A DNA stretch of 64,000 bases from Rhizomys pruinosus (taxonomy: Eukaryota > Chordata > Mammalia > Rodentia > Spalacidae), in assembly GCA_009823505.1 (NCBI GenBank), contig VZQC01009555.1, positions 1,345,898 through 1,409,897 on the forward strand, given 5' to 3'. Numbering within the stretch: the first letter of the stretch is position 1; each line of letters begins with the position of its first letter. Positions 11,771 to 23,663 of the stretch are shown here, one piece after another. The translations under genes and the position numbers were made by a program. The notes under the pieces are model-generated. The model worked only from the letters and a program-made list of their open reading frames with translations, did not search any database and had not been told where the DNA came from.

Positions 11771-11957
11771 TAACGTATGTAAGTGTATTTCCTGCATGCA
11801 GGTATGTACACCCAGGTCATGCAACGCCCTTGGAGATCTGAAGAGGATGTGGGATCCCCTGGAACTGGAGTTTATGGACTGTTGTTAGCCATCATGTGGG
11901 TGCTGGGAATCAAATCTGGGTCCTCTGGAAGAACATGCTGAGCCATTTCCCAGCCCC
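11771..11957 (-). repeat. B2 SINE next to the last Prmt3 exon
   Basis: Reverse B2 (same sense as Prmt3) whose tail end lies 68 nt from the last-exon splice acceptor. It contains ctggaactggagtttatgg and ends in gctgagccatttcccagccc. Confidence 0.85.
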
Positions 11958-12004
11958 TCTCCCCCAGCCTCTGGTTTTGTTTTTTTTTAGGTTTTTTTTT
12001 TTTT

Positions 12005-12222
12005 TTTGTAATTTATTTATGTGTATGAATGTACTGTCTGCATGTAGGTTTGTCCACGCCACAGAGGTCAGAAGAGGGTGTCGGATTCCCCTGGAACTGG
12101 AGTTCTCCTGGAATTGGAGTCACAGATGGTTCTCAGCCGCCATGTGGGTGCTGGGGATCGAACCCGGTTCCTCTGCAAGAGCAGTCGGGGCTCTTTAACC
12201 TCTAGGCCATTTCTCCAGCCCC
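12005..12222 (-). repeat. B2 SINE of the internally duplicated type
   Basis: Reverse B2 with ctggaactggagttctcc directly followed by tggaattggagt, the signature of the duplicated subfamily. Its 5' end abuts the 43-bp array. Confidence 0.9.
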
Positions 12223-12224
12223 AA

Positions 12225-13060
12225 CATCTCAGCATGGACACTGAGGATGGACACACGTGCTAGCATACATCTCGGCATGGACACTGAGGATGGACACACG
12301 TGCTAGCATACATCTCGGCATGGACACTGAGGATGGACACATGTGCTAGCACACATCTCAGCATGGACACTGAGGATGGACACACGTGCTAGCATACATC
12401 TCGGCATGGACACTGAGGATGGACACATGTGCTACCACACATCTCGGCGTGGACACTGAGGATGGACACACGTGCTTAGCATACATCTCGGCATGGACAC
12501 TGAGGATGGACATGAGTGCTAGCACACATCTCGGCGTGGACACTGAGGATGGACACACGTGCTAGCATACATCTCGGCATGGACACTGAGGATGGACACA
12601 TTTGCTAGCATACATCTCGGCATGGACACATGTGCTAGCATACATCTTGGCATGGACACTGACGATGGACACATGTGCTAGCACACATCTCGGCATGGAT
12701 ACTGAGGATGGACACACGTGCTAGCACACATCTTGGCGTGGACACTGAGTATGGACACGTGTGCTAGCACACATCTCAGCATGGACACTGAGGACGGACA
12801 CACGTGCTAGCACATGTCTCAGCATGGACACTGAGGATGGAAATGTGTGCTAGCACACATCTCAGCATGGACACTGAGGATGGACACGTGCTAGCATACA
12901 TCTCAGCATGGACACTGAGGATGGACACATGTGTTAGCACACATCTCAGCATGGACACTGAGGATGGACACGTGTGCTAGCATATATCTCAGCATGGACA
13001 CTGAGGATGGACACATGTGCTAGCATACATCTTGGCATGGACACTGAGGATGAACACGTG
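12225..13060. repeat. 43-bp minisatellite, about 19-20 copies
   Basis: The unit runs catctcggcatggacactga then ggatggacacacgtgctagcata. Copies vary at acacgtg/acatgtg and gcata/gcaca, and some are shortened. Many units contain CACGTG next to GCTAGC. It lies in the 10.6-kb last intron of Prmt3. Confidence 0.97.
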
Positions 13061-13196
13061 GCAGCTATGAACAGTCTGTAACTCCAGTGCCAGGGGATCC
13101 AATGCCCTCTTCTGTCCTTCCCAGGCATTGCGCAACATGGGTGTGCTCATATACATGCAAGAATAACACTCACATGCATAAACAATAAATAAAAAA
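13061..13196 (+). repeat. B2 SINE 3' part
   Basis: Starts inside the B2 consensus (ctgtaactccagtgccagg) and runs to the A/T-rich tail. The 5' half is absent where the minisatellite begins. Confidence 0.8.
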
Positions 13197-13837
13197 TATT
13201 TATGTAAATATATCTGGAATGGGCAAAGCCACTGTGAACAAGCAGGAGGACGTGCAACATCTCATAGAGTGTGCTGGTGTGAGTGTGCTCAGACCCACGC
13301 ACACATCACCAGAGCGGAACGTGAGGCCAGAGGGAGGCCGAGACACACACGGTCCATTAATTTTTGACAAAGGAGCTAAGGTAATTAAATGGTAAAAGGA
13401 CGGTTCTGTCAAGAAATGATGAGGGAGCCATCTCTTGTACACTTGAGAAAAGATGAATCATCAGCTCTTAAAATAACCACAAAATAGATTATAGACCTAA
13501 ATAGAGAAGCGGAGCTAGAGGCTGTAAAATAAACAAAATCTTCTTTAGAATCAGCAAAGACTTTAAAATTGGTACACACAGCACTACTACTGACAGTGTG
13601 ACGTCATTTAAACGCATTAAAATTTTCTTTCCTTTGAAAAGACCTGCCAGGAAGTGGGATCAAACATATGCAATATACAATCTAACAAAGAATTTGCTTC
13701 CACTTATATAAGCAATTCCTACAGCTCAGCAGGACAACAAATAATCCACTTAAAAGATACACAAATTGCAGTAACATGAAAAAAATGCTAACATCATTAG
13801 TAATCAGATTAATGCAAATTACAAGTACAGACACAGA

Positions 13838-14060
13838 GCTGGGCAGTGACACACCCATGGTCCCAGCACCCAGAGGGCTTGGGCAGAGAGTTACCAAGGT
13901 CCCAGCACCCAGAGGGCTTGGGCAGAGAGTTACCAAGGTCCCAGCACCCTGGGGGCTTGGGCAGAGAGTTACCAAGGTCCCAGCACCCAGGGGCCTGGGC
14001 AGCAATACTGAGGTCCAGGTTCTGTATCACACAGAGACTATCTCAAAACAGAAAAGAAAC
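13838..14060 (+). repeat. B1-like SINE with internal 39-bp tandem expansion
   Basis: The head agctgggcagtgacacaccc and the end gagactatctcaaaacag are those of a B1-type SINE. Between them a 39-bp piece (ggtcccagcacccagaggg through gagttaccaa) is repeated about four times (13,859-14,003). Confidence 0.8.
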
Positions 14061-14444
14061 CAGAGGAAGTACAGATACAGCTACGCACCCAACTGTCTGT
14101 TAAACGACTGGCCTTATTTTAAGCAAGAAGAGGCGAGGGCTCACAATAGCAGTAGGAATGTAGGTAGTGCGTCATTCTAAAGCAGTCCAATTTCTTTAGC
14201 TAAGTACATGTCATAATTCCACTTCTAGGCATTTACCCCAGGGAAATAAAAACACAAGCTGCACAGAGACTGTTATAGGAATGTTCTTAGCGACTTTATT
14301 CATAATGGTCCTGAACGGAAGACAATCCAAGAGCCGGCAGCAGTGAGCTATGGTCTCTCCATACAAAGAAACACTACTTGGTCATAAAAAGGAGTGAATC
14401 TCAAAAATACTAAGCAAAAGAATTCAGAGTAAAATCTTTTTAAA

Positions 14445-14667
14445 AAATTTTAAAATTTCGATTTATTTTTGTTTCTTGTGTATGAGTACTATGCCTGCAT
14501 TTAAGTCCACCCATGTCATGCAGTGCCCACAGAGGCCAGAAGAAGGAGTTAGATCCCCTAGAACTGGAGTTATGGATGTAATTGTTATCCACTACCATGT
14601 GGGTGTTGGGAACCAAACCCAGGTCCTCTACAAGGGTAGCCATTGCTGAGCCTTCTCTCCAGCCCTG
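14445..14667 (-). repeat. B2 SINE
   Basis: Reverse B2 with an A/T-rich tail, tagaactggagttatggatg and the 5' end gagccttctctccagccc. Confidence 0.85.
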
Positions 14668-14889
14668 GAGCACATTCTCCATGTCGGCCTATCAGCAGCC
14701 CTCCTGCTCTAGGAGACAGAGCCAGGGACCAGCCTCACAGGGGTCAGGGGAAGACTTTCTGGAATGATGGCACTGTGCTATTGTCCATAGTTATCAAACT
14801 TGTCAAACAAACACTGAAATGTGAAAATTTTTATTATATATAATTGTAGTGTCATAAAACTTTAAATATGTGGTGCCTTCAAAATAAAT

Positions 14890-15093
14890 ACGTGGTGCAT
14901 GCCTTTAATCCTAGCACTTGGGAGGCAGAGGCAGGTGGATCTCTGTGAGTTCAAGGCCAGCCTGGTCTACAAAGTGAGTTCCAGGCCAGCTAGGGCTATA
15001 GGGAAACCCCGTCTCAAAAAAACAGACAGACAGACAGAAAGAAAGAAAGGAAGGAAGGAAGGAAGGAAGGAAGGAAGGAAGGAAGGAAGGAAA
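14890..15093 (+). repeat. B1 SINE with GACA/GAAA/GGAA tail microsatellite
   Basis: The B1 body (14,890-15,016) ends in gtctcaaaaaaacagac. Its tail has evolved into (GACA)n, (GAAA)n and (GGAA)n up to 15,093. Confidence 0.9.
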
Positions 15094-16148
15094 TGTAATA
15101 GAGAAATCAAAAACTCCATTACGGAGATTTGACACAGGGTAAGTAGGACATTTTAAATCAACAGGAAAAGATTGAATAAAGTGGTAAATACAATAATAGT
15201 CTCAGCATGAAACTGAAGAGATTGAAATGCTACAAGAAAATGAGAAAAAAAAAATCTATAAAGCAAGATAGTTCAAAGAAAGAAAGAAAAATTTAAAGTG
15301 TTTCTTTCACTTCTTAAGTTCTGAAGGTTAAGATAGATTACAGAATGTAATTCCCCAACAGGCAAACAGTACACTGCAGATTCATTAACATGTGTCACTA
15401 GAAACCACACAGGAAAGTAACCAAAAACGGCGGAAACGCCCCTGCCCCTGTGACCTAAATGGAAGAAGAAAAAGTCCAGAGTGAGTTGCTTGTTTATCAG
15501 GGTCCTAATTCAAGCTCAGTGCAGGTCAGAATGAAACCATCCACCATGCTAACAAAACAGACTGTCACGGGACAAGTTCAGCCTCAAAGGCTAGACTACA
15601 AGCAGTCAGTGTCATCTTCTATTTAGAAATATAGCCCAAATAAAAATGAATTAGCAATGAAATTATCACATTTTCACAGAAAAAAAAATGCTATGATCAG
15701 CATTAATAAAACATTGGAACAGAAAACACATTCTCACATTTTAGGATAAAACACAAGATCTCTTTTCCACAGAATTAATTCAAAGATTAGGGTGCACACA
15801 TGCACCTACTGAAGTTAATTAAATGGCACAAGGGGCCACAGTGGCAAATGCATAATTCACACTGCTTAACTCCCTCCAACTGCCCAGGCCTAACCAAGGT
15901 GCCAAGACAGTGGCTGTCACTGTGCAATAAATCAGAGTCATTAATCAAAGTCAGACAGAAAGCACTGCTGAAAACGCAAGGGGGACCTGCATGGACGCAG
16001 AGGAGCTGAGCCCCCGCATCGGGCATCATCCCCGAAGAACTTCACAACATAAGAACAAACAGATCCCATTTTAATTCTCATACCACAGTTTTAAAAATTA
16101 GCTCCATTCACTGCAGTAAAACTTCATTTTTTTTTAAACACAACACAT
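15094..16148. other. Unassigned intron sequence
   Basis: AT-rich Prmt3 intron sequence without a recognised repeat or gene. Confidence 0.5.
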
Positions 16149-16149
16149 G

Positions 16150-16430
16150 TGGCTTGGTGGTTAAGAGCACCAGCTGCTCCAGCAGAGGACCTGGTTCAGT
16201 TCCCAGCACCCACATGGACACCAGGCACAGCCCCAGTTCCAAGGGATCCAATGCCTTGGTCTGGCCTTTGTGGGCACCACACACATGTGGTGCACTTACA
16301 TACATGTAGACAAAACACTCATATACATACATGTAGACAAAACACTTATATACATACATGTAGACAAAACACACATACATGTAGATAATACACTCATACA
16401 TACATGTAGACAAAACACTCATATACACAA
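16150..16430 (+). repeat. B2 SINE with tandemly expanded 3' region
   Basis: A B2 head (tggcttggtggttaagagc, gttcccagcacccacatgg) leads into about 4-5 copies of a roughly 30-bp unit built on tacatgtagacaaaacac (16,297-16,428), where the normal B2 has a single atgcagacagtacac. Confidence 0.85.
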
Positions 16431-16473
16431 TTTAAAAAATTAAAATGAAAAAATTAACAAAAAAGAAAACCCA

Positions 16474-16595
16474 TCTTTTTTTTTTTGGTCTTTTTGAGAC
16501 AAGGTCTCACTGTATCCCTGGCTGGTCTTAAAGTCACAGAGATCTGCCTGCCTCTGCCTCCCAAGGGATTAAAGGCGTGCACCACAACACCTGGC
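16474..16595 (-). repeat. B1 SINE
   Basis: Reverse B1 from poly-T and ggtctttttgagac through attaaaggcgtgcaccac. Confidence 0.85.
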
Positions 16596-16628
16596 TAAAA
16601 TTATCACTACTACAGTTTAGAGTTGAAA

Positions 16629-16741
16629 ATGAGCAGGGAGGCACATACCATTAACCCCAGCACTCAGGAGGCAGAGGCAGGCAGATCTCTGTGACTTCAA
16701 GGCCAGCTAGAGCTATAGGCAGACTCTGTCTCAAAAAGGAC
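16629..16741 (+). repeat. B1 SINE, internally deleted
   Basis: Contains accccagcactcaggaggc and cttcaaggccagctagagc, so the middle catggtctacagagtgag part is missing. Confidence 0.8.
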
Positions 16742-17356
16742 CCCCCCCCAAAAAAGCAAGGGAACTGATTTTCACACATACACACAAATACACAGGGGGG
16801 AGGCAGGCAGAAAGACTGAGAGGGAGAAAGACTGAGAAAGAGACCGAGGAGGAGGAGGAGGGAGAGAGATAATAAGACACAGCCTGACCAAGATCATTGT
16901 GACAAAGTGAAACAAAAATCCCAATCACTATTATATTTTCAAATTCAAACAAGAAACAAACAGGGATTTTTAACATATAAACTGCCATGTAACTGCATGA
17001 TAAAATGTGTAGTATTTTCAAGGGACAAGCAGCACCTACATTGATGGGAAGTCCTCTCCAACTTGACTCTACATCCTGGGAATTGGGACTCCACACACTG
17101 GAAGGACCCCAAATTCTGAAGCAGACACTATTCCAAGTTATTTTTTAGAACTAGTTTGTGATGAAAACCAAGTAGATAGATCTTGTTCTTTAGCCAAATG
17201 CATTATAGCCAAATTCTGATTTTAAGCACATTCTTAGCCTGAGATGTTCTCTATTTGCTTCCTAAGTATTCAGGAACTGAACCTGGTTTACCCAAACCAA
17301 TAGTCACTATCAACACAGAGACACAAACACAGGGAACATCCAGGCAGAGTAACTGC

Positions 17357-17442
17357 ACAATGTTTTGCATTGTTTTGCATATTTAAAAAAATTACAATGT
17401 TTTGCATATTAAAAAAAATTACAATGTTTTGCATATTTAAAA
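17357..17442. repeat. About 28-bp AT-rich repeat, three copies
   Basis: Units are built on acaatgttttgcatattt followed by an A-run and ttacaatg, directly before a B1. Confidence 0.8.
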
Positions 17443-17444
17443 AA

Positions 17445-17570
17445 CTTGGGAGGCAGAGGCAGGCGGATCTCTGCAAGTTCAAGGCCAACCTGGTCTACAT
17501 TAGTGAGTTCCAGGCCAGGTTGGACTAAAGGGAGACCCTGTCACAAAAAAAAAAGAGAGAGAGAGAAAAG
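17445..17570 (+). repeat. B1 SINE lacking its 5' end
   Basis: Starts at cttgggaggcagaggcagg and ends in an A-rich tail followed by agagag. Confidence 0.85.
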
Positions 17571-17689
17571 AACTGTGCAGGGTGTGGTGCTGGGGGCACC
17601 TGCACCCTCTGCAGTGACGAGGATCAGAAGTTCAAGGCCAGACTGCTATATGAAACTCTGCCTCTAACACACAAACACACAAAAATCTC

Positions 17690-18350
17690 TTAGATTATCT
17701 TTTGGCTATAAAAGGTTCATAGATCTTAAAACTTCCCAAATAAACTTGACTTTAATTTTACTTAAAAATCTTACAGTGTACTGAACATAAAATCACTCTG
17801 GTATAGTTTCAACTCAATATAGAGAACTCTTTTCATCCACACAAAATAAAAATTTAACATCAACCACTCAAATTCAATAACATGGTGGAACTTTTGAGAA
17901 TCACAGAGCTGGCAAAAGGCGCCAACCATAGTCAGCAGCTGGTTAAATGCCTTTGGCATGGTGCCATCCCAAGTGACAGAGGAGGCTAGACTGAAATACA
18001 CCATATGGTGTGGTAAACTACTGTACTGACCTGGCATCACAATATCCAAACGCTCCATAACAGCACAACTAGAGGCAAACAACACATGCTCCCATGGAAC
18101 TCACACACTGCAGGGGACGTGGGCGCAGTGCACACAGACACAGACCTGGAGCGGGGGCTCTAAGGACAACCAAGAAAGATTTACAGAAACAGCTGAGTTG
18201 AAAAGGGCAAGCTGGAAGTTACCACTTGAGAAAGGACTCCAACTGGAGACACAGAAGAGATTTGGGGTAACACCAAGGAAGACAGTCCAGTCGGCTACAT
18301 GGCATGTCATCTGCATGTTAAGACAGCTTTAAGCCTTTAAGTTTACATCT
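17690..18350. other. Unassigned intron sequence
   Basis: Prmt3 intron sequence with no recognised feature. Confidence 0.45.
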
Positions 18351-18353
18351 CTC

Positions 18354-18490
18354 GGGCTGGTGAGATGACCTCACAGCCTGAGTGATAGAAGGAAAGGATC
18401 AACTTCGCTGAGTTCTTTCCTAACCCCACTCAGGCCCTGCAGCAGGCATGCATGCTCTATGCACAACATATACAGAAACACATAAAAAGC
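18354..18490 (+). repeat. Diverged B3-like SINE
   Basis: Begins gggctggtgagatgacctcac and then loses clear similarity. Confidence 0.45.
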
Positions 18491-18574
18491 TCTTCTTTTC
18501 CCACTGAATAAGGCCCTTGGTAAAACTGTGCTATTTAAGACAGTTATATTTTTAGGTTCTCTATCTGTTAAATT

Positions 18575-18581
18575 ATCTATC

Positions 18582-18631
<50 letters not shown>

Positions 18632-18649
18632 TTATCTATCTATCTATCT
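18575..18649. repeat. (TATC)n microsatellite
   Basis: About 18 near-perfect tetranucleotide units, with one TTTATC variant. Confidence 0.97.
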
Positions 18650-18694
18650 GCCTACCACAGCATAAATACTATTCTGCTTGGATTAATATAATTT

Positions 18695-18833
18695 TTTTGT
18701 TATTTGAGACAGGGTCTTTGTTTGGCCCAGCTGGCCTGGAACTCACTATGTAGACCAGGCTGGCCTTGATCTCAGAGATCTGTCTGCCTCTGTCTCCCAA
18801 GTTGGGATTAAAGGCACACACCACAACTAGCTA
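18695..18833 (-). repeat. B1 SINE
   Basis: Reverse B1 from tatttgagacagggtc through gggattaaaggcacacacc. Confidence 0.85.
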
Positions 18834-18969
18834 ATATAACTTATTTTAAAAAGAGAAGGTCATAGTGTATAGCCCAGACTGGCATGGAGCTCATGATGCA
18901 GTGTAGGCTAATGCAGGCTACCTGTGGCCACCAGCAATATCTTAATTGCCTGCCTGCAGGTCCACACCT

Positions 18970-19460
18970 GACCCTGCCCTGTGGGTGAGAGCAGCACGTG
19001 ATGCAGGGGGAGAGCAGCAACTCATGATACAGCTTGTGACACGGGGTGTGGGATTGGCTGCTGGAAGATGACATCATTCTGTCTATACAAGTGATGTGCT
19101 ACACACAATAAAGCGGATTCTTCATTACCTTTACCAACAGGATCCCCAGTCTGTTACTTCACGCATGCATAAGTGCAAGCCCATCAGGCTTGAGTGCTGG
19201 GTGCTAGCTGGAATTTCAGTAGACTGAAATTCCAGTCCTGGAGTCACCAGCTCCATGAATGGTGAAGGTATTTAGTGATGCACAGCCATAAACGGGAGGC
19301 CATTGCTCCTGGGCTAAGATTCTGAGAGGGGCAGCTAGCTGCTCAGATTTGGCTATGGAGTGGACATTTCCATGGCCAGCTGGCATCTGCGAAAGGTGCC
19401 AGTTTCCCAGAGAGGAGCTGCAGGCGGCTACCTCTCCCAGTGGGATTGAGTTACTTCTGA
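18970..19460 (+). mobile_element. LTR element copy 1 (LTR plus internal remnant)
   Basis: The LTR-like part has gggattggctgctggaagatgacatcatt, a degenerate TATA region (tctatacaag), aataaag at 19,108 and cattacctttaccaacagga. It resembles 31,080-31,830 both in the LTR and in the flank beyond it (ccatggccagctgg, gaggagctgcaggcggc). No protein-coding remnant is visible, so it looks non-autonomous. Confidence 0.6.
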
Positions 19461-19602
19461 CTGCAGAGTGCCCCAAAATGCAGTCTCAGCCCGAGTGCAG
19501 AGATGACGAGTGTGAACCATGCTCTAGCCTAACTGCTGATATATACGTGACACAATAGCTGCATTTGACCTACACACTTTCTGCTAAGTCTTTCATTATA
19601 CA

Positions 19603-19710
19603 TTAATTTTTATGTGTATGGGTGTACTGCCTTTATGTGTATAAATGCACCCATGTTGTGCACTGCCTGAAGAGTCGGAACACAGCACTGGATTCCTCTG
19701 GAACTGGAAC
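19603..19710 (-). repeat. B2 SINE 3' half
   Basis: Reverse B2 tail and middle (tgcacccatgttgtgcactg, ttcctctggaactgga), with no 5' half. Confidence 0.75.
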
Positions 19711-19761
19711 AGCAACAGGAAAATCCCAGAGGTAAAGCATGAACCTTAAAGATTACTGGAT

Positions 19762-19904
19762 ATGCTGGGCGCAGTGGCACACACCTTTAATCCCAGCACT
19801 CAGGAGACAGAGGCAGGTGGATCTCTGAGATCCAGGCCACTTGATCTTAATAGGGAGTTCCAGGTCAACTAGGGCTATAAGGAGACCATATCTCAAAATG
19901 ACAA

Positions 19905-19948
<44 letters not shown>
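19762..19948 (+). repeat. B1 SINE with (AAAT)n tail
   Basis: B1 (gctgggcgcagtggcacac through catatctcaaaatg) ends in about eleven AAAT units. Confidence 0.9.
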
Positions 19949-19949
<1 letters not shown>

Positions 19950-20429
19950 ACTGGGTAAAGAACAGGCAGAAGTTCAGATTCTCACCAGTCAAAAAGTATC
20001 TTGCTTCAATTAGATGGTGCAGCATTTGTCAGATCATGAAGCTCAAAGGCAACTTTCAAGCTCCCCTGAGCACTGCCTTTAACATTCCAGTATCAAGACA
20101 GAGGAATGGCTGTAAAGACAATAATCAGTCCCACCAAGCCACCCTGTACAGAAGCAAGGATGCATGCTCGGCTCAGTCTTGCTGTGCTCCAGCTTTCTGC
20201 AGGAGACACAGGAAACAACCCCACCAAGGTTTCATTCCCACAGCACAAACTCCAACTCAGGGGCAGCAAGGTGCATGCTCTGGGATGCCCACCTGCACCT
20301 ACTCTCACTTTATGCACTGGCAGTGAAGCTGAAGCAAGCTCAGGACTTTAGGAAGGAGAAACGTTTGGCAAGAAAAGTCCCCACTAGTCTTCCATAAATT
20401 CTAACATGAGCCACAGATCCCTGAATTTA

Positions 20430-20545
20430 AAAATTGCATTTCAGTATCTTTGATGACACTGAATACACGGCAGCCTGCCCCAGTCCTATTTCAGCATCTC
20501 TGATGACACTGAATACACGGCAGCCTGCCCCAGTCCTATTTCAGC
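20430..20545. repeat. Tandem duplication of about 52 bp
   Basis: The block ctgatgacactgaatacacg gcagcctgcc with ccagtcctatttcag is present twice in direct order with two differences. Confidence 0.9.
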
Positions 20546-20745
20546 CCTTTCCTAGAGGACGTCTCAACAATAATACTGGTGGTCACTCTTAAGGGCTGTT
20601 GCCTCAATTTCCTAGATGTATACAACGACATTTACAGGTAAGCTTCATCTCAGTAGTACACTGGAGGAAACTTCTGCACCTTTGTTTTGCTACTTTTTTC
20701 CTTTGGGCTGATAGAGACATACAACATAATTCATCATACACACAC

Positions 20746-20860
20746 TGTTTTTGAGACAGGGTCTCACTCTGCAACCCAAGCTATCCTAGAACTATGTGGC
20801 TCAGGGCACCCCAGAACTCAGAACAATCCCCTCGCCTCCGGAGTGCTGGCTGCTCTGGAT
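20746..20860 (-). repeat. Diverged B1 SINE
   Basis: Keeps ttttgagacagggtctcac and cggagtgctggctg. Confidence 0.6.
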
Positions 20861-21557
20861 CTTCTATGTGGCTGCACCTGAGTTCTCATTACCCATCTTT
20901 TTCATGGCTATTTAGGTTGTTTCCCATTTTCCTATTTTCTGGTGATGGGAGGGGGTTAGGAACGCCATCCCATCCCCCTTGCCCCCTTGCAGGAAGGCTG
21001 TGCCTGGCTGCAGAGATGGGACACGCAGGCAGACTCAAGCAGCAGGAACAGGAAGACCCACTTGGTGCCATGTGCCAGCAGCCCCATCCTCAAGCTCATG
21101 GATCTCCATCAATGTGATGGATGCGAAGGGCTCAGGGCTCTGGCTGTTCAGCCTTTCTCTGATAGTGGTGAGGTAGGGTAGCATTCTTCCACTGAACTGT
21201 ATACTCAGCTTTGTAAAGGAGAAATGAGAAGACCTCAAGCACAAAGTGGCCAACAGCATACCCACACCAAAGCTGTAATTCTCGGAGCTAAGTGTGTATT
21301 CCATAAGAATGATCTGTGAGACTTGGTGAAGAACAGTGAGATAGACAAGGACAGCAAAACCTGGGCAGGGTAAGACTAATGCACATGGGAGGGCTGGGGC
21401 AGGAAGAAGTCTACAGGCAGTGTCTTGAGTGCAGTGACTCCAGAGTGGCAGTCTCATGCCTTTTACTGCTGATATGAGCCCAGTTATTTTGAAAGCAAGA
21501 TACTTCCTTTTTGTTGTGTTTCCTCAACTACTAGAAACATTTGCTGAGGACGCAGCA

Positions 21558-21706
21558 ACTGCCTGTAACTCCAGCCCAGCCCCTTCTTGGCTTCCACTGG
21601 TACTGCACACATGTGGTGTCCACGCACACACCCAGGCCTACACACCTACACACATGGTGTCCATGCACACAGCCAGGTCCACATAAAACAAAACAAAACA
21701 AAACAA
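21558..21706 (+). repeat. B2 SINE 3' half
   Basis: Runs from actgcctgtaactccagccc to a (CAAAA)n end, with an internal repeat of cacatgtggtgtccacgcac. Confidence 0.7.
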
Positions 21707-21734
21707 ATCTTCAAAAAGAAACATTTGGGAAGCG

Positions 21735-21945
21735 CAGAAGATGGGTCAGCAGTTAAGAGCACTGGCTGCTCTTATACAGGACCTGGGTTTAATTCCCAGC
21801 ACGAAATGGCAGCTAAGAAGCATCTTTAACTCTAGTTCCAGAGGAAGCCAACACCCTCTTCTGATCTCTGTGTCACTGCACAACACAGATGCACTTACAC
21901 ACATGCAGGCAATGCACTCATAAACATAAAATAAGAATAATAAAG
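21735..21945 (+). repeat. B2 SINE
   Basis: Full B2 from agatgggtcagcagttaag to an ATA-rich tail. Confidence 0.85.
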
Positions 21946-22035
21946 TATTTTAAAAAGGAACATTTTTTCTGAGTTATTTTGTGGTTGTTTTAAGCTATAC
22001 AATATTCTCTATTTCAGAAGCTAAGGTAGGTTTAA

Positions 22036-22108
22036 GGTCTAGTCTTGTAACTCAGTAGTTGGAAGCTTGTCTAGTGAGTGTTAGGTTCAATCCCTAACAC
22101 TGGGGATG
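22036..22108 (+). repeat. ID-like SINE
   Basis: Contains gtaactcagtagttggaagc and gttcaatccctaac in the ID layout. Confidence 0.55.
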
Positions 22109-22277
22109 AGGGGGGCAGGGGCAGGGATAGGATGACAAAAACCAACCGACCTACAAAATCCCCAAGACTTAGATTTGGAAACTTTCCTAAAATATGCCTT
22201 TAACTGAAGGTTAATTGAAACAGGTAGAGTGCGGCTCTAAGAACTTCCCACCTCTGCACCTGTCCTGCTTGTCCTCA

Positions 22278-22499
<222 letters not shown>

Positions 22500-22629
22500 T
22501 TAATCTAAATCAAATACTAGCTGCAATTGCTGCAACAGCAAAATGCTTCTGATCAAACACCATGGGGCACAAAAGAAAACCCAGTGTACTCAGCATAACT
22601 AATTCTTATGAATATCTCATGATACTTAC

Positions 22630-22680
22630 CCTGTTGTGGCAATTCTTCTCAAAATATATATCAAAATAGCCAGCAACTGC
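22630..22680 (-). CDS. Prmt3: Prmt3 coding exon (third from last, 51 nt)
   Basis: This is a very short exon of exactly 17 codons encoding AVAGYFDIYFEKNCHNR. The acceptor is AAACACAG after a long T-rich tract, and the donor is AGG|GTAAGT. The residues match the PRMT3 beta barrel. Because it is phase 0-0 and 51 nt long, skipping it would keep the frame. It is separated by only 189 bp from the following exon but by 28.2 kb from the preceding one. Confidence 0.95.
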
Positions 22681-23443
22681 CTGTGTTTAAAAAAAAAAAG
22701 TAATTGATTATTAAACTAATTACCTAATACAATAATGATTCATTCAGTCTTTTCAGACACAGCATGTCAGAAACTTTTCAAAGACCAGTTATCTCTTAAA
22801 CTCAAGCAGGTTAGTAGCTTTCCTGGGAAAGACACCATAATTAAAATGACACTTACCAAAGGCTTTTCCTCACGGAGACAATTTGGTAATAAGGGTAACA
22901 AAGCTAATCAAATAGTCAATACACTGTTTACTAGAGAAATGCTCAAGTCAGAGTACCAGAAGGTGAGAGACCAGGAGGCAGAGGTCCTAGAGTAGCCAAG
23001 ACTATGACAGTAAGGAGGCTGCCTTGCATGCTGCAGCTCCTATCAGACACCAAACGATGCAGCTGAAGGTAGGCTGGGAAGGCAAGAACCCATCAGGTTC
23101 CATCCCGAGTGCCACTCACAAGCTTGGCACCTACACGACCTGGCTTCCATTCACTATACTTTGGTAATTTCTTCTGGTCTAGTTCACTCAATTTTAAAGT
23201 AAATTCGAATAGTTTTGTGATGGGACTGGTAGAATTTGCAAATGGTACCCATCTTTTCCCTGAAATTATAACAAGCGTAAATCATAGTACTCAAACAAAC
23301 ATGTCTAAGCAACTATCCTTACGAGTATGAGGGATAAGGCTGATGTTAACTCTAACAGTTACTGCAACAACAACAAAAAAAAGAACTTGAAACTCTAGCT
23401 AAAGCTGACATTTCAGACAAACATACAATTTCCCCTTTTTTAA

Positions 23444-23663
23444 AATGGAAAGATTTGCTTATTTTTATTTTATGTTTATATGAGTGTCTACATGTGTGTA
23501 TGTTCACTGCATGTGTGCAGTACCCAAGGAGGCCAGAAGAGGGCATCCCATCCCCAGCTACTAGAGTTACAGACACTTGCAGCCATATGGGTGCTGGGAA
23601 TCAAACCCAGGTCCTCTGCAAGAGCAGTCAGTGTACTTAACTGCTGAGCTAACTCTCCAAACC
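23444..23663 (-). repeat. B2 SINE
   Basis: Reverse B2 with gctactagagttacagacac in the middle and gctgagctaactctccaaacc at the 5' end. Confidence 0.85.
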
